Assembly (NCBI GenBank): GCA_937872225.1
Contig: CALMRZ010000046.1
Span: forward strand, 62,001 to 126,000
Length of the DNA: 64,000 bases
From: an uncultured Spirochaetota bacterium
Lineage (GTDB): Bacteria > Spirochaetota > UBA4802 > UBA5550
Direction: 5' to 3'
Numbering within the stretch: position 1 is the stretch's first letter; the number at the start of each line of letters is the position of its first letter. The translations under genes were made by a program, and so were the position numbers. The notes beneath the pieces are model-generated. The model ran no database searches, had not been told where the DNA came from, and was given only the letters and a program-made list of their open reading frames with translations. This document shows positions 1 to 11,192 of this stretch, one piece after another.

Positions 1-828
1 TTCCCGCGTCTTCTGCACCGGAGCGTCCTGACGGTAGCGTTTCTTCAGCAACGATAACCATTCGCTTTCCAGATCATCAATGGATTTCCCGGTCGCGGCC
101 CTGATTGCGTCGTCAGGAGATGACGTGTCCAGAAACTCCCGCACCAGTTCGCCGAGTGCCGTTTTCCCATGGGCGGTTTCTATAAAATAACAGAACGCCT
201 GGCCTTCAACAGATGCTTCATCGGCTTGGTCCGCTGTCAGGTCGTTCATCTCCCTGATCCCGGGAAAGCGGTTCTCTTCAATGATGTTCCTGAGCGCCCT
301 GTCGGCCGGTCCGTCAAACCCGTCGGCGAAGTACCGGGCCATGCCCTCCGAGAGCCAGTAGGGCAGCCTCTGTTTCCGCAGAGCAGCGTAATGAAACGGC
401 CTCTCCCCGGCCATCGAATACAGGAATGTTCGGGTCATGGCGGCAACAATCGAACGCTGCAGGTCTGCATAGGACCCGTTGAAGGAGACACGGATGCCTT
501 GCCCGATCATGTCAGGGAACGGGGATCGGATGCCTGCTGGGGCAGTGTCGAGATGAACGGGGCCGGCGGGATATACGGCCAGGGGGATTATCCCGGTAAT
601 TTCATGGCAGAGGCCGTCGGCAACGCGGATGTAACCGCTTTCGGCGATCTCGGCTGTCCTGATGGCCGCGGATTCCATGCCGGCAGGATAGTGAACGTCG
701 AAATGCCTGGTGGAAAGGGTGTTCCATGAGAGGAATGTCGCGTCAGGAACGCCGGTTTCCAAGGGAACGGCCGGACTTCGCAGGAACAGAATGGACAGAA
801 TTACAATGGTTGACGGCCTGAAGTTCAA
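1..828 (-). CDS. Peptidase-MA-like exported protein, partial, active site lost
   Basis: The open frame runs off the left edge, so only the first 276 residues are visible. The TTG start overlaps the upstream stop (TTGA) and has AAGGA 12 bases before it. A hydrophobic N-terminus looks like a signal peptide. The rest resembles gluzincin-type peptidase MA proteins: a segment about 120-130 residues in, then LPYWLSEGMARYF, the family's W-L-x-E-G signature. Where HExLTH should stand the protein reads AAMTR, so both zinc histidines and the catalytic glutamate are gone. I infer a non-catalytic envelope protein, last gene of the eno operon. Relatives often carry a C-terminal beta-propeller, which would lie outside the window. 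Confidence 0.6.
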   Translation of the reverse strand, partial: MNFRPSTIVILSILFLRSPAVPLETGVPDATFLSWNTLSTRHFDVHYPAGMESAAIRTAEIAESGYIRVADGLCHEITGIIPLAVYPAGPVHLDTAPAGIRSPFPDMIGQGIRVSFNGSYADLQRSIVAAMTRTFLYSMAGERPFHYAALRKQRLPYWLSEGMARYFADGFDGPADRALRNIIEENRFPGIREMNDLTADQADEASVEGQAFCYFIETAHGKTALGELVREFLDTSSPDDAIRAATGKSIDDLESEWLSLLKKRYRQDAPVQKTRE

Positions 829-1506
829 AGAACCGAATCATCCTTGCCCAGGAAATATAATGATTTGATTTCTTCGGTTGAGACCCTGCCCTCGTTGATT
901 ATGGTAAGGGTCCCCTTGCTGATGTCCACGACGGAGGGAAGCGTATGTTCCTTGCAGAATTCATCGATCAGGAGCAGACAGTCGATTTTACCATCCAGCG
1001 CGGCGATGATATCCTTTTTACGGAAAATGGGTTTTTTCTCCTTGTCGAGAAGCGCGGCATAGAGGCACGGTTTGCCGACATGCTCGATGATGTCCTGCTG
1101 GTATTTGCTCCGGGGCATGCGCACGGGGATGGATGTTCCCCTGGAGCCGATATCTTCCACGTAAACAATAAGCTCGCCGGGCCATATCCGGTGCATGAAA
1201 TCGAATTCCAGCTTGTCGATGTTTGCTATCTCGTTGAGCATTTTAAAAGAAGATATCATGCGGACCATGTGCTCGTCGGTGTCTCCGGTCAGCTTTTTAA
1301 TATGTTCGCGTTTTGCGGGCTCATTGATGCATACAAGACCGTAGATCGCGTCCACCGGCATCAGCACAGTATTGCCGTTTTTGATCATGGCGGACAGGGA
1401 CCGGGTTATGGACGGATCAATGGTGCCGTCTTTTTTCAGTTTCTTGATCGAAATGATATCAGTCTTCATTGTAGGCGTCACACCATCTTTGTCAGTAATA
1501 TAGCAA

Positions 1507-1514
<8 letters not shown>
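825..1514 (-). CDS. Sua5/YciO/YrdC-fold protein, divergent
   Basis: A 229-residue protein of the YrdC fold, the family that includes threonylcarbamoyl-AMP synthase TsaC. It keeps the PVDAIYGL stretch (family P-T-D-T-x-Y-G-L), WPGELIV (WPGPLT), IPVRMP (VRVP) and the terminal PSVVD...INEGRVS block. It lacks the KxR motif (TGD in its place) and the SxN motif (AAL in its place), which hold ATP and the carbamoyl intermediate. It is therefore probably not the main tRNA t6A enzyme. I chose the ATG at 1514, which overlaps the preceding stop by 8 bases exactly as the eno/ftsB junction does; an ATG at 1469 is possible. Confidence 0.7.
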
Positions 1515-4050
<2,536 letters not shown>

Positions 4051-4124
4051 GGATAGGGCACCTCTTGTTACGGGTATTAATGTATCATGGAGACGGCGCT
4101 CCGTCCATACAAAAATCATTCACG

Positions 4125-4595
4125 TTATTTATTTTTTACCGGGTGGCCGCCGCGGCCATCGAAACGGCTCTTTTTTTCGCACCGGGCAATGCAGTTGTCC
4201 CTGACCGGGCCGGTGAGGACATTGCACCTGGTTTCGCAGGGTGACGGACTCTCGTGAGGAACGGTTTCTTTTTTCTGGGGCGCTGCATATAGCTTATTGT
4301 CGAGACAGACGCGCCGGCACGTTATATTATCGATGCCTTTATACTGCTCGCAGGCCGATTCGCAATCGCGGATCTTCTTCTTAACCTGGTTTTCGCCTGA
4401 GGGGGCGTTCTTTTTCCTGGCGCTGACGCAGGTCCTGATGCACGTATAGCGGGCCTCGCCTTCCAGGACCGAGCACCGGGAATTGCAATCGCTCTCCCGG
4501 TCGGAGACGGAAGTGCCCCGCACGGCGGTAACCGTTGAAGGCGGCAGGAACAGCAGGGCTGCGGCAAGGAAAAGTAGTTGCGGCTTGTATATCAT
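4125..4595 (-). CDS. Secreted protein with three twin-CX3C repeats
   Basis: A 156-residue protein with a clear signal peptide (about 1-24, ending TVTA). The mature part has three copies of one pattern, CX3C-X10-CX3C: CNSRC/CIRTC, CESAC/CRRVC and CETRC/CIARC, separated by basic linkers. All twelve cysteines of the mature chain belong to the pattern, so each unit is probably a disulfide-clamped helical hairpin, as in proteins with twin CXnC motifs. GGAGG lies seven bases before the ATG. I recognise no named family. Co-directional with the DUF1554 lipoprotein downstream. Confidence 0.7.
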   Translation of the reverse strand: MIYKPQLLFLAAALLFLPPSTVTAVRGTSVSDRESDCNSRCSVLEGEARYTCIRTCVSARKKNAPSGENQVKKKIRDCESACEQYKGIDNITCRRVCLDNKLYAAPQKKETVPHESPSPCETRCNVLTGPVRDNCIARCEKKSRFDGRGGHPVKNK

Positions 4596-4631
4596 AACCC
4601 GACCTCCCCGGCGACCGGACCATGCGGAATT

Positions 4632-5648
4632 TCACTTTTCTCCGGCAATTCGCCTGAATAGTCTCAGAAGCATATCCGTGGTCAGCCTCAAACGTCCCGT
4701 GCGAAAAATTTTAAGCTTCCCCCGGTCATTGGTAATTGTATACGAGAACAGGTACTGCTTTTCGCCCCCGCTGCCTGCGGCAAGGCTTCCGTAGCGCAGG
4801 TCATTGAAAATAAGCTTCCCTTCTCTTTTATCTATTGTGTAGAAATCCTTGGCAAAGGAAATAAGCTTTCTGATCCCGGTGTATCCGCTGAGATCGCTGA
4901 TGTATTCATGGTTTTTCCTGTCTTTTTCAAATCGGATATCATCATTGCCGTCAAGGTTCGAATAGTAGCCGGTATAGAAGAATTCATCGCCTTCGGCGAT
5001 GCCGACCCACAGGAAATTCGTAAAGGGCATTGGTGTTGTCATGAGCCTGACGAATCTTATTTTTTGATCGGCAAGGCTGTCCCTGAAAACTGTTTCAACA
5101 TGGTCCTTGTTTAACACCGTCGCGGCAAGATAGACCAGGCCCAGGGCAAGACCGGCGGCGAAAAGCCTCTTCCGGATATTTTCATTCTGCCTGAAGAGGA
5201 ATAGAGACAGGGCTGAAAAGAGTACCGGTATGGAAAACAGGGGGTCAACAACGGCGATCGTCCCCCAGGCGACCCTGCAGTTGTTGAATGGAAGAAAAAT
5301 CCTGGTCCCATAGGACGTGAAGCAATCGAGAAAAATGTGCGACAGGATACCCAGGAGGACAATAAAAACCCAAGTCGGGAAGCTATGGGAAATCCCCTTT
5401 TTCGGATCGAGACGATAGATCACGAGGCCCAGCAAGGGGGCTGTAAGCGCGGCAAAGACAATTGAATGGGTGAAGCCGCGGTGGATATCCAGCTGCGACA
5501 TCGGGCCCAGGAACAATGTCGGAATAATGTCGATATCTGGCAGGGCCCCGGCGAGGGCGCCGCAGGCGGGAGCGCGCAGGTCGCTTTTTTTCCCGGCTGT
5601 TAATCCTGCGACCGCGGCTCCCAGGGCGCTGTGGGTAAGAGGATCCAT
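4632..5648 (-). CDS. DUF457/YdjM-family membrane metal-dependent hydrolase
   Basis: A 338-residue membrane protein. The first 200 residues hold about five hydrophobic helices and the family motifs: MDPLTHSALG at the N-terminus, PDIDII, HRGFTHS and LSHIFLDCFTSYG, a set of His and Asp residues thought to bind metal. The C-terminal 130 residues are soluble and probably face the periplasm. Members such as E. coli YdjM are membrane-bound predicted hydrolases with unknown substrate. Six bases separate it from the ABC permease upstream, so it likely shares that transcript. Confidence 0.85.
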   Translation of the reverse strand: MDPLTHSALGAAVAGLTAGKKSDLRAPACGALAGALPDIDIIPTLFLGPMSQLDIHRGFTHSIVFAALTAPLLGLVIYRLDPKKGISHSFPTWVFIVLLGILSHIFLDCFTSYGTRIFLPFNNCRVAWGTIAVVDPLFSIPVLFSALSLFLFRQNENIRKRLFAAGLALGLVYLAATVLNKDHVETVFRDSLADQKIRFVRLMTTPMPFTNFLWVGIAEGDEFFYTGYYSNLDGNDDIRFEKDRKNHEYISDLSGYTGIRKLISFAKDFYTIDKREGKLIFNDLRYGSLAAGSGGEKQYLFSYTITNDRGKLKIFRTGRLRLTTDMLLRLFRRIAGEK

Positions 5649-5654
5649 GGCTGT

Positions 5655-6689
5655 CTATTCCTTCTGCCACTTGAAAAGGAGCGATCCCGCGACAAGGAAA
5701 ACCAGGGACATGGCGGCTAGGATGAGTATATTCGATTGCACCTCCCTGATCCCGGCGCCGTCGTTCATTATCTTTCTGGCGGCGTCGATCATCTGCGTCA
5801 GGGGGAATATCCGGGAGGCTTTCTGCACCCAGGGCGCGGTGCCTTCGAGGGAAAACCAGACTTCGGACAGGAACATCATGGGCCAGGTGATCAGGTTCAG
5901 TATTCCCCCGGCGAACTCCTCGCTGCCGCTGCGGGACGCCACGACCAGCGCGAGGGATATCATGCTGAAACCGCCCAGGCAGACCACCAGGAGAAGGGTC
6001 AGGTAGGAGCCGCGCACATGGAACCCGTACAGGAGTTTGCAGCCGATGAATACGATGGCCGTTGTGAGAAGGAGAAGATACATGCGTGACATGATCTGGG
6101 ACGTCAGAAACTCCCAGGGCCTGAGGGGCGTAACGCTCATGCGCTTCAGGACGCCGTTCTTGCGGTAGGTGACGACCACGTATCCGACGCCGAAGAGGGC
6201 GCTGAACATCATGTTCATTCCCAGTATGCCCGGGAAAAGCCACTCGATGTAGGGGATCTCGACGCCGCGGACCTCCTCCTTCCTCAGGTCAGTTCCGGCG
6301 GTGTCGGCGCTGGACTTGAGAAGACGCTCGGCGACATAGCCTTTCGGCGAGGTCCTGCTGGTCCAGTATGTCCCCTTGTCCCGGTCAATAAGCAGGTCTA
6401 TCCTGTGGTGGAGGAGCTTGGGGACGGCCTGGTCTTCCGACTTGAAGGGGATGAAATCAATATATTTCATTTTTTTGAAGCTCTCCATCTGCGCGTCACC
6501 GGGGGCTTCGGCCGACGGCCTGGACCCGATTATTCCTACCTTGTAAAGGACCTGCCGATCGTCGTTGAAAATAAGGCTGAACCCCACAATGACGAAGACA
6601 GGGAAAAGAATGTTCCACGCAAAGGCGGAACGGTCCCGTAAAAATTCAAGGTTCCTGGCCTTGAACAGAGTCCATATCCTGTTAAACAT
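5655..6689 (-). CDS. ABC-2 type transporter permease
   Basis: A 344-residue inner-membrane permease. One helix near residues 24-43 is followed by an extracytoplasmic domain (about 45-165) and then five to six helices, including the conserved PWEFLTSQ stretch, the layout of ABC-2 exporters. GGAGG precedes the ATG by five bases. It forms an exporter with the ATPase encoded just upstream. The substrate cannot be read from sequence; relatives move drugs, lipids or polysaccharides. Confidence 0.9.
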   Translation of the reverse strand: MFNRIWTLFKARNLEFLRDRSAFAWNILFPVFVIVGFSLIFNDDRQVLYKVGIIGSRPSAEAPGDAQMESFKKMKYIDFIPFKSEDQAVPKLLHHRIDLLIDRDKGTYWTSRTSPKGYVAERLLKSSADTAGTDLRKEEVRGVEIPYIEWLFPGILGMNMMFSALFGVGYVVVTYRKNGVLKRMSVTPLRPWEFLTSQIMSRMYLLLLTTAIVFIGCKLLYGFHVRGSYLTLLLVVCLGGFSMISLALVVASRSGSEEFAGGILNLITWPMMFLSEVWFSLEGTAPWVQKASRIFPLTQMIDAARKIMNDGAGIREVQSNILILAAMSLVFLVAGSLLFKWQKE

Positions 6690-6734
6690 TGCAGGCCTCC
6701 AGTATGGGGAGCTTCCGTCTCATGGCGCCGATCC

Positions 6735-7619
6735 TCATGCCCTGAGCTCGTGGCCGGTCATTTTGAGGAACAGGTCTTCCAGGTTCTGGTTGCGCACGTT
6801 CATGGTCGAAAGATCGATGCCGAGTTCCACGAGCCGGTACAGGCATTCATTGGGCGACGGTGTCTGGATTTCAACGTTATTATCAGTGCGGAACCACCGG
6901 CAGGGAAGGTCCGCGAGGACGGCGTCATCGATCTGCGCGTGAAGGCTTATGGTTACGCCGGCGCAATGTTCGTCAAGGAGTCCCCGGGGCGTCCCCATGG
7001 CGATTATTTTACCATGATCTATGATGCCGATGCGATCACAGAGTATTTCGGCCTCTTCCATGTAATGCGTTGTCAGGACGATGGTCCTGTTCATCGACTT
7101 GATCCGGCGCACGATGTCCCAGAGGTGACGGCGCGCCTGGGGGTCGAGACCCGTGGTGGGTTCGTCAAGGAAAAGAAGTTCCGGGTCGTTGGCCAGCGCC
7201 ATGGCCAGAAGGAGGCGCTGTTTCTGCCCCCCGGAAATCTTTCGGTTGTCCCGCTTCAGGATTTCTTCCAGGCGGCAGGTATCGATAAGGTATGACAGGT
7301 CGGCCCTTCGGTCATACAGGTTGCGGAAGGTCAGGAGGGTCTCCTTCACCGTGAGGAACTGGGGAAGCTCGGTGTTCTGGAACTGGATGCCCACCTCGTT
7401 TTTAAAGGAATTGCCCCGCCGCTTGCCTTTGTAGAAGACTTCTCCCGCCGTGGGCTGGAGTATTCCTTCGATGACCTCGATGGCCGTTGTTTTGCCGGCA
7501 CCGTTCGGTCCCAGGAGGCCGAAGCAGGTGCCCGGCTCAATGGAAAAGCTTATGCCGTCCACCGCCCTGACTTCGGGGAAATGCTTTGCCAGTTCTTTAA
7601 CTTCGAGGATCGGTTCCAT
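6735..7619 (-). CDS. ABC-2 transporter ATP-binding protein
   Basis: The 294-residue ATPase partner of the downstream permease. Walker A GPNGAGKTT, signature ISGGQKQR (variant of LSGGQ), Walker B LLFLDEPTTGLD and the switch histidine in LTTHYMEEAE are all present, so it should hydrolyse ATP. A C-terminal extension of about 80 residues follows. I chose the ATG at 7619 (MEPILEVKEL), where similarity begins, over an in-frame TTG at 7676. Confidence 0.93.
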   Translation of the reverse strand: MEPILEVKELAKHFPEVRAVDGISFSIEPGTCFGLLGPNGAGKTTAIEVIEGILQPTAGEVFYKGKRRGNSFKNEVGIQFQNTELPQFLTVKETLLTFRNLYDRRADLSYLIDTCRLEEILKRDNRKISGGQKQRLLLAMALANDPELLFLDEPTTGLDPQARRHLWDIVRRIKSMNRTIVLTTHYMEEAEILCDRIGIIDHGKIIAMGTPRGLLDEHCAGVTISLHAQIDDAVLADLPCRWFRTDNNVEIQTPSPNECLYRLVELGIDLSTMNVRNQNLEDLFLKMTGHELRA

Positions 7620-7683
7620 GTCGTTTCTGCGCCGCGTTCCGGATATGTATGATTTGTGACGTGCGGGCACGTGCAATGTTACT

Positions 7684-8919
7684 TTAAAAAATTACGGCCA
7701 TCACAGAGTCGATTTCTGCAAGAATACGTTTAAGCTCGGCCGCATCGGATTTTGTCATCAGGTTTCTAGTTCGCATGAGTCTGCCGAGCGAATCGTATAT
7801 TCCGTCAAAGGCCTGGCCTATGCTCAGGTCATTGTCCATGCTGGTTTCGAATTTCCGCTGCATATCGCCGATGATGTCCCTGACGAGCCTGTCCGGCCTG
7901 CCGGGATTCGACCGCGGAGGCACGCAGAGCTTCCGCGCCAGAAGCCTGAAATCCTCCATCTTGTCGCAGGCCTTTTTGAATTTATCAGCGGTGAAGTTAA
8001 GCTTTTTCCGGTAATGCGTGTAAAAGAGAAAGAACCTGAGGTCGCGGTTCCCGCAGCCATGGCGGTAGATGTCCTCGGGATATATGATGTTTCCGCGGCT
8101 TTTTGACATCGGTTTGCCGTTGACGACAAGGTGGGCGCCATGCAGGTAGTAGTTCGCGAAGGTGGCCCCGGTGTAGGATTCAACGATGGCGATGTTGTAA
8201 TCATGATGGCGGTAGATGTTGTCTATGCCGCCGCAGTTGATGTCGATCATCCCGCCCAGGTGCTGGATTATCACCGAGGGGTCCTGGATGTTCCATGAGG
8301 GACGCCCCTTGCCTACCGCGGAGTCCCACCATTTGATGTCGCCGTCACGGTATCCGTGCCAGAGTATGAAATCCCCCAGGTTCCACCGGTTGCCGTTGTA
8401 GGTGTCGCGCCGGAATCGTATTGTTCTCTTCGGCCAGCGTTTCATATCAAGGCCATAGAGCTTGCCGAAGCCGCTGAATTTCATCGGGTCGAAGAAAATG
8501 TCGACGCCATGGCGATAGGCATGGCCGGAGCCGATGAGTTTTTTAATGAGCTTTCCGGCGCACTGGACGCAGAGGGACGACCGCTGGACCTTTTCGGGGA
8601 GAAGAATGTTTAGGGACTTCATTTCCGAAAGAAATATTTTCTCAATATCGCCGGTAAGCTCATCGATTTTCTTTTTTTTCTTTATGGCTTCGAGGATCGT
8701 CTTGTCCTCTATGTCGGTGAGGGGTATGGCCCGGTCAACCCGGTATCCTTTATAACGCAGGTAGCGGACAAGGATGTCCTCGTACATGAAGGTCCGGTAA
8801 TTACCTATGTGGGGGCGGCGGTAGATCGACGGGCCGCAGGTGAATATTTTTACCGTCCTGCCGTTCCGCGGCTTGAATTCCTCCAGCGACCGTGACATCG
8901 TGTTGTAGAGTTTCAGCAT
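7684..8919 (-). CDS. Cysteinyl-tRNA-synthetase-like protein with altered zinc site
   Basis: A 411-residue class I synthetase clearly related to CysRS: FTCGPSIYRRPHIGN (Cys28, HIGN) and GKPMSKSRGN for KMSKS. True CysRS holds the substrate thiol with zinc bound by Cys28, Cys209, His234 and Glu238 (E. coli numbering). Here Cys28 remains, but WHIEC has become WNIQD (Asp213) and HHENE has become HHDYN (Asn242), so two of four ligands are lost. The first Lys of KMSKS is Pro. The C-terminal anticodon-binding region is short. It probably ligates something other than cysteine to tRNA-Cys, or is a free-standing ligase. I did not see a normal cysS in the window. Confidence 0.85.
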   Translation of the reverse strand: MLKLYNTMSRSLEEFKPRNGRTVKIFTCGPSIYRRPHIGNYRTFMYEDILVRYLRYKGYRVDRAIPLTDIEDKTILEAIKKKKKIDELTGDIEKIFLSEMKSLNILLPEKVQRSSLCVQCAGKLIKKLIGSGHAYRHGVDIFFDPMKFSGFGKLYGLDMKRWPKRTIRFRRDTYNGNRWNLGDFILWHGYRDGDIKWWDSAVGKGRPSWNIQDPSVIIQHLGGMIDINCGGIDNIYRHHDYNIAIVESYTGATFANYYLHGAHLVVNGKPMSKSRGNIIYPEDIYRHGCGNRDLRFFLFYTHYRKKLNFTADKFKKACDKMEDFRLLARKLCVPPRSNPGRPDRLVRDIIGDMQRKFETSMDNDLSIGQAFDGIYDSLGRLMRTRNLMTKSDAAELKRILAEIDSVMAVIF

Positions 8920-8943
8920 AGAAAATCCTGTCAGTAATTACCG

Positions 8944-9007
8944 GCATCAGGGGCACGCTCTAGCGCCCCTGATGCAATAGTACAATTGACGGTTAAATTG
9001 TCAATTG
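8944..9007 (-). promoter_or_regulatory. Promoter of the CysRS-like gene with two inverted repeats
   Basis: Minus-strand TTGACA (9004-8999), a 16-base spacer and TACTAT (8982-8977) form a good promoter 58 bases before the gene. CAATTGAC (8983-8990) and GTCAATTG (9000-9007) form a perfect 8-base inverted repeat over the -35 box and spacer. A second perfect repeat, 11-base arms at 8944-8954 and 8965-8975, sits where transcription should start. The first repeat looks like an operator. The second could be another operator or a leader hairpin. Confidence 0.6.
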
Positions 9008-9152
9008 AAAGTGATGGGAGGCGCAGAATACCCAAATAGTTATTGACTTTTCCCGGATGATTGATGGTTACCTGTTGATTGATTAATAATCTATCAGGAC
9101 TATTTTCCCGGCTCACGGCAGCGGGACAGTGCCGAATGGTAGAGGTTGTGCT

Positions 9153-10223
9153 ATGTCAAAAACATTATCGTTCATGGCCGGGCCGCGGGCTCTCGGGATC
9201 ATCCGGGATGAAGGGCTCAATCCCGATCGAGTCAGCGTCATGGCCGGAGCCGCCGGAGGCCCCAAGTGGCTTATCCTGGGCGGTATGGACCGTTTCCTTG
9301 CCGGAGAATTTTTCAGAGACAGGAAAAAGCCGCTTTACCTGGTGGGATCCTCCATCGGGACCTGGCGATTTGCCGCCATGGCCCAGAAAAAACCTGTCGA
9401 AGCCATAGATGCTTTTGAAAAGGCGTACCTTAAGCAGTCATACTCCCGGGTGCCCACCACGGACGAGGTAACCGGCGAGAGCCTGTCGATACTCGATGAC
9501 TATCTCCCCGACAGCAGGATATCCCAGATACTCAACCATCCCTTTTATCGCCTCAATATACTGGCGGTTAAATCAAGGCATATCCTGGCCGTTGAGTCGC
9601 GTCCGGCCATAGCCGCGGGCATGGCCGCGGCGACACTCACCAATATAATATCGCGAAGATCCATGGGGCTCCACTTTGAGCGCACCCTTTTTTATGACCG
9701 CAGGGATATCGCGCCGTTTCATGACCTGAAGGGCTTTCCCATCCACAGGGTGGAGCTGACTCATGATAATCTTAAACCGGCCATCATGGCATCGGGTTCG
9801 ATCCCGATGGTGATGAAGGGGGTCACCGGGATCCCGGGCGCGCCGGAAGGGACATACCGCGACGGCGGCATGATAGATTATCACCCGGACATTCCCTTCG
9901 ATCCAGATCCGGAGCACATCGTGCTCTATCCTCACTACACGGGCTCCATTATCCCCGGATGGCTTGACAAGCACGTTCCCTGGCATCGCGCCCAACGAAA
10001 GCACCTGGACAACGTGCTGATCGTATGCCCGTCGAAAGACTTTATCGCCGGCCTGCCCTACGGCAAGGTCCCGGACCGGAACGATTTCATGAAGTTCAAG
10101 GGAAGGGATAACGAGCGGCTTGGTTACTGGCGCAAGGCCATTGAAGGCGGGAAAATACTCGGGGAAGAGCTTTGTGACGCCGTGGCTTCGGGGAAAATCC
10201 GGTCGATTGTGTCTGAATATTGA
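9153..10223 (+). CDS. Patatin-like phospholipase family protein
   Basis: A 356-residue patatin-fold acyl hydrolase. It has the oxyanion-loop glycines (GAAGGPKW), the nucleophile elbow GSSIG (GxSxG) and the catalytic aspartate in RDGGMIDYH. No signal peptide is visible, so it should act in the cytoplasm or at the inner face of the membrane, cleaving acyl esters of lipids. I chose the ATG at 9153 with AGAGG upstream. It is divergent from the CysRS-like gene and may share its control region. Confidence 0.88.
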   Translation: MSKTLSFMAGPRALGIIRDEGLNPDRVSVMAGAAGGPKWLILGGMDRFLAGEFFRDRKKPLYLVGSSIGTWRFAAMAQKKPVEAIDAFEKAYLKQSYSRVPTTDEVTGESLSILDDYLPDSRISQILNHPFYRLNILAVKSRHILAVESRPAIAAGMAAATLTNIISRRSMGLHFERTLFYDRRDIAPFHDLKGFPIHRVELTHDNLKPAIMASGSIPMVMKGVTGIPGAPEGTYRDGGMIDYHPDIPFDPDPEHIVLYPHYTGSIIPGWLDKHVPWHRAQRKHLDNVLIVCPSKDFIAGLPYGKVPDRNDFMKFKGRDNERLGYWRKAIEGGKILGEELCDAVASGKIRSIVSEY

Positions 10224-10243
10224 TATCGGGCAGAACCGGCAAT

Positions 10244-10278
10244 AAAAAGAGCCCCTGCCCGGTGATCGGACAGGGGCT
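10244..10278 (-). terminator. Rho-independent terminator of the START-domain gene
   Basis: Arms 10250-10260 and 10268-10278 form an 11-base stem with one mismatch (AGCCCCTG core). On the minus strand it is followed by CTTTTTATT. It ends the minus-strand gene upstream and lies after the patatin gene, where the plus-strand side lacks a good U-tract. Confidence 0.8.
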
Positions 10279-10302
10279 TCTGTACTATACCATAATGTTA
10301 TT

Positions 10303-11028
10303 TTACTTGCCGCCCTTCAATGCCGGATAGCCGGCCTTGATGGCGTCATTGATCATCTTGTTGTATTTCGACGTCTTGGCGCTTTCTATATATTTCGGGT
10401 GTTTGACCATCAGCTTCATTTTTTCCAGGGACTTTGCAGGAATGCCCTTGATTGTCGAATTGGCTATGCCGACCGGCACGCCTTTGCCGAGGTCAGGATC
10501 AATCGTGAAGGAAACCCTGGTATTTTCCCGGTCCACCCATTCCAGCAGGAACTCGCAGCTGAAGTGCGGCATCCTGACGTATCCTTTTTTTGAGTCATAG
10601 GCTATGTCATCTGTCGAAAAGGCTTTTATGAGACACCATCCCTTCGGATAATTGAGGGTGACATCTGATTTGAGAACCATGTCCCTGTCGGTGAGGATCG
10701 GAACGTGCTGCTGGAACCAGAAAACAAAGACGTCGGCCTGGTCGTTGACGACCTTCAGCATTTTCGTGTCTTTGCAGTCGGACATCCATGCCGGATAATT
10801 GATGATGTCCCGGATAACCATCCCCACGACTTCCATTTTCGCCGGGATAACGCAGACAGCCTTCGCGGCAATGTATTCTTTCCCGGGCGACGGGCTGGTG
10901 AACACCTGGCAGCCGTTATTTGAGCCGGCCAGCTTCCACTGATATTGCACGCCGCTCTGTGAGCCCGTTGTCAAAATTGTCACAAAGAACAACAGGGCCC
11001 CGATGATAACCGTATTTTTTTTTAACAT
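10303..11028 (-). CDS. Exported START-domain (SRPBCC) lipid-binding-like protein
   Basis: A 241-residue protein with a hydrophobic N-terminus (MLKKNTVIIGALLFFVTIL), probably a signal peptide or anchor, then a START-type domain: VWxxxx-like WKLAGSNNGCQVFTS start, DIINYPAWMSDCKDTKML, LTDRDMVL, RMPHFSCEFLLEW and a long C-terminal helix GIPAKSLEKMK. START domains form a cavity for lipids or other hydrophobic ligands; the ligand is unknown here. GGAGG lies five bases before the ATG at 11028, which decides the start. It has its own promoter and terminator, so it is monocistronic. Confidence 0.82.
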   Translation of the reverse strand: MLKKNTVIIGALLFFVTILTTGSQSGVQYQWKLAGSNNGCQVFTSPSPGKEYIAAKAVCVIPAKMEVVGMVIRDIINYPAWMSDCKDTKMLKVVNDQADVFVFWFQQHVPILTDRDMVLKSDVTLNYPKGWCLIKAFSTDDIAYDSKKGYVRMPHFSCEFLLEWVDRENTRVSFTIDPDLGKGVPVGIANSTIKGIPAKSLEKMKLMVKHPKYIESAKTSKYNKMINDAIKAGYPALKGGK

Positions 11029-11192
11029 AAAAACCTCCAAGGACTGTAATAATATTGATAATCAGCCGTCCGGGTTTTGAAAATGCGGTACAAACTGACA
11101 TATATGCCCGTTCCATAAAAAACCGTCCGGCCGGATTGAAACATGGAGCCGGTTTGTATCCCCTCCACTATCTACTTTACGCAGATTGTGGT

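Noticed and set aside
169-729. Plus-strand frame of 186 codons opposite the peptidase-MA-like gene
   Set aside because: No recognisable protein features; the minus strand carries a signal peptide, family motifs and a coupled start.
5383-6243. Minus-strand frame of 286 codons overlapping the permease and DUF457 genes
   Set aside because: Arg/Pro/His-rich composition typical of an out-of-frame read; the real genes are in another frame.
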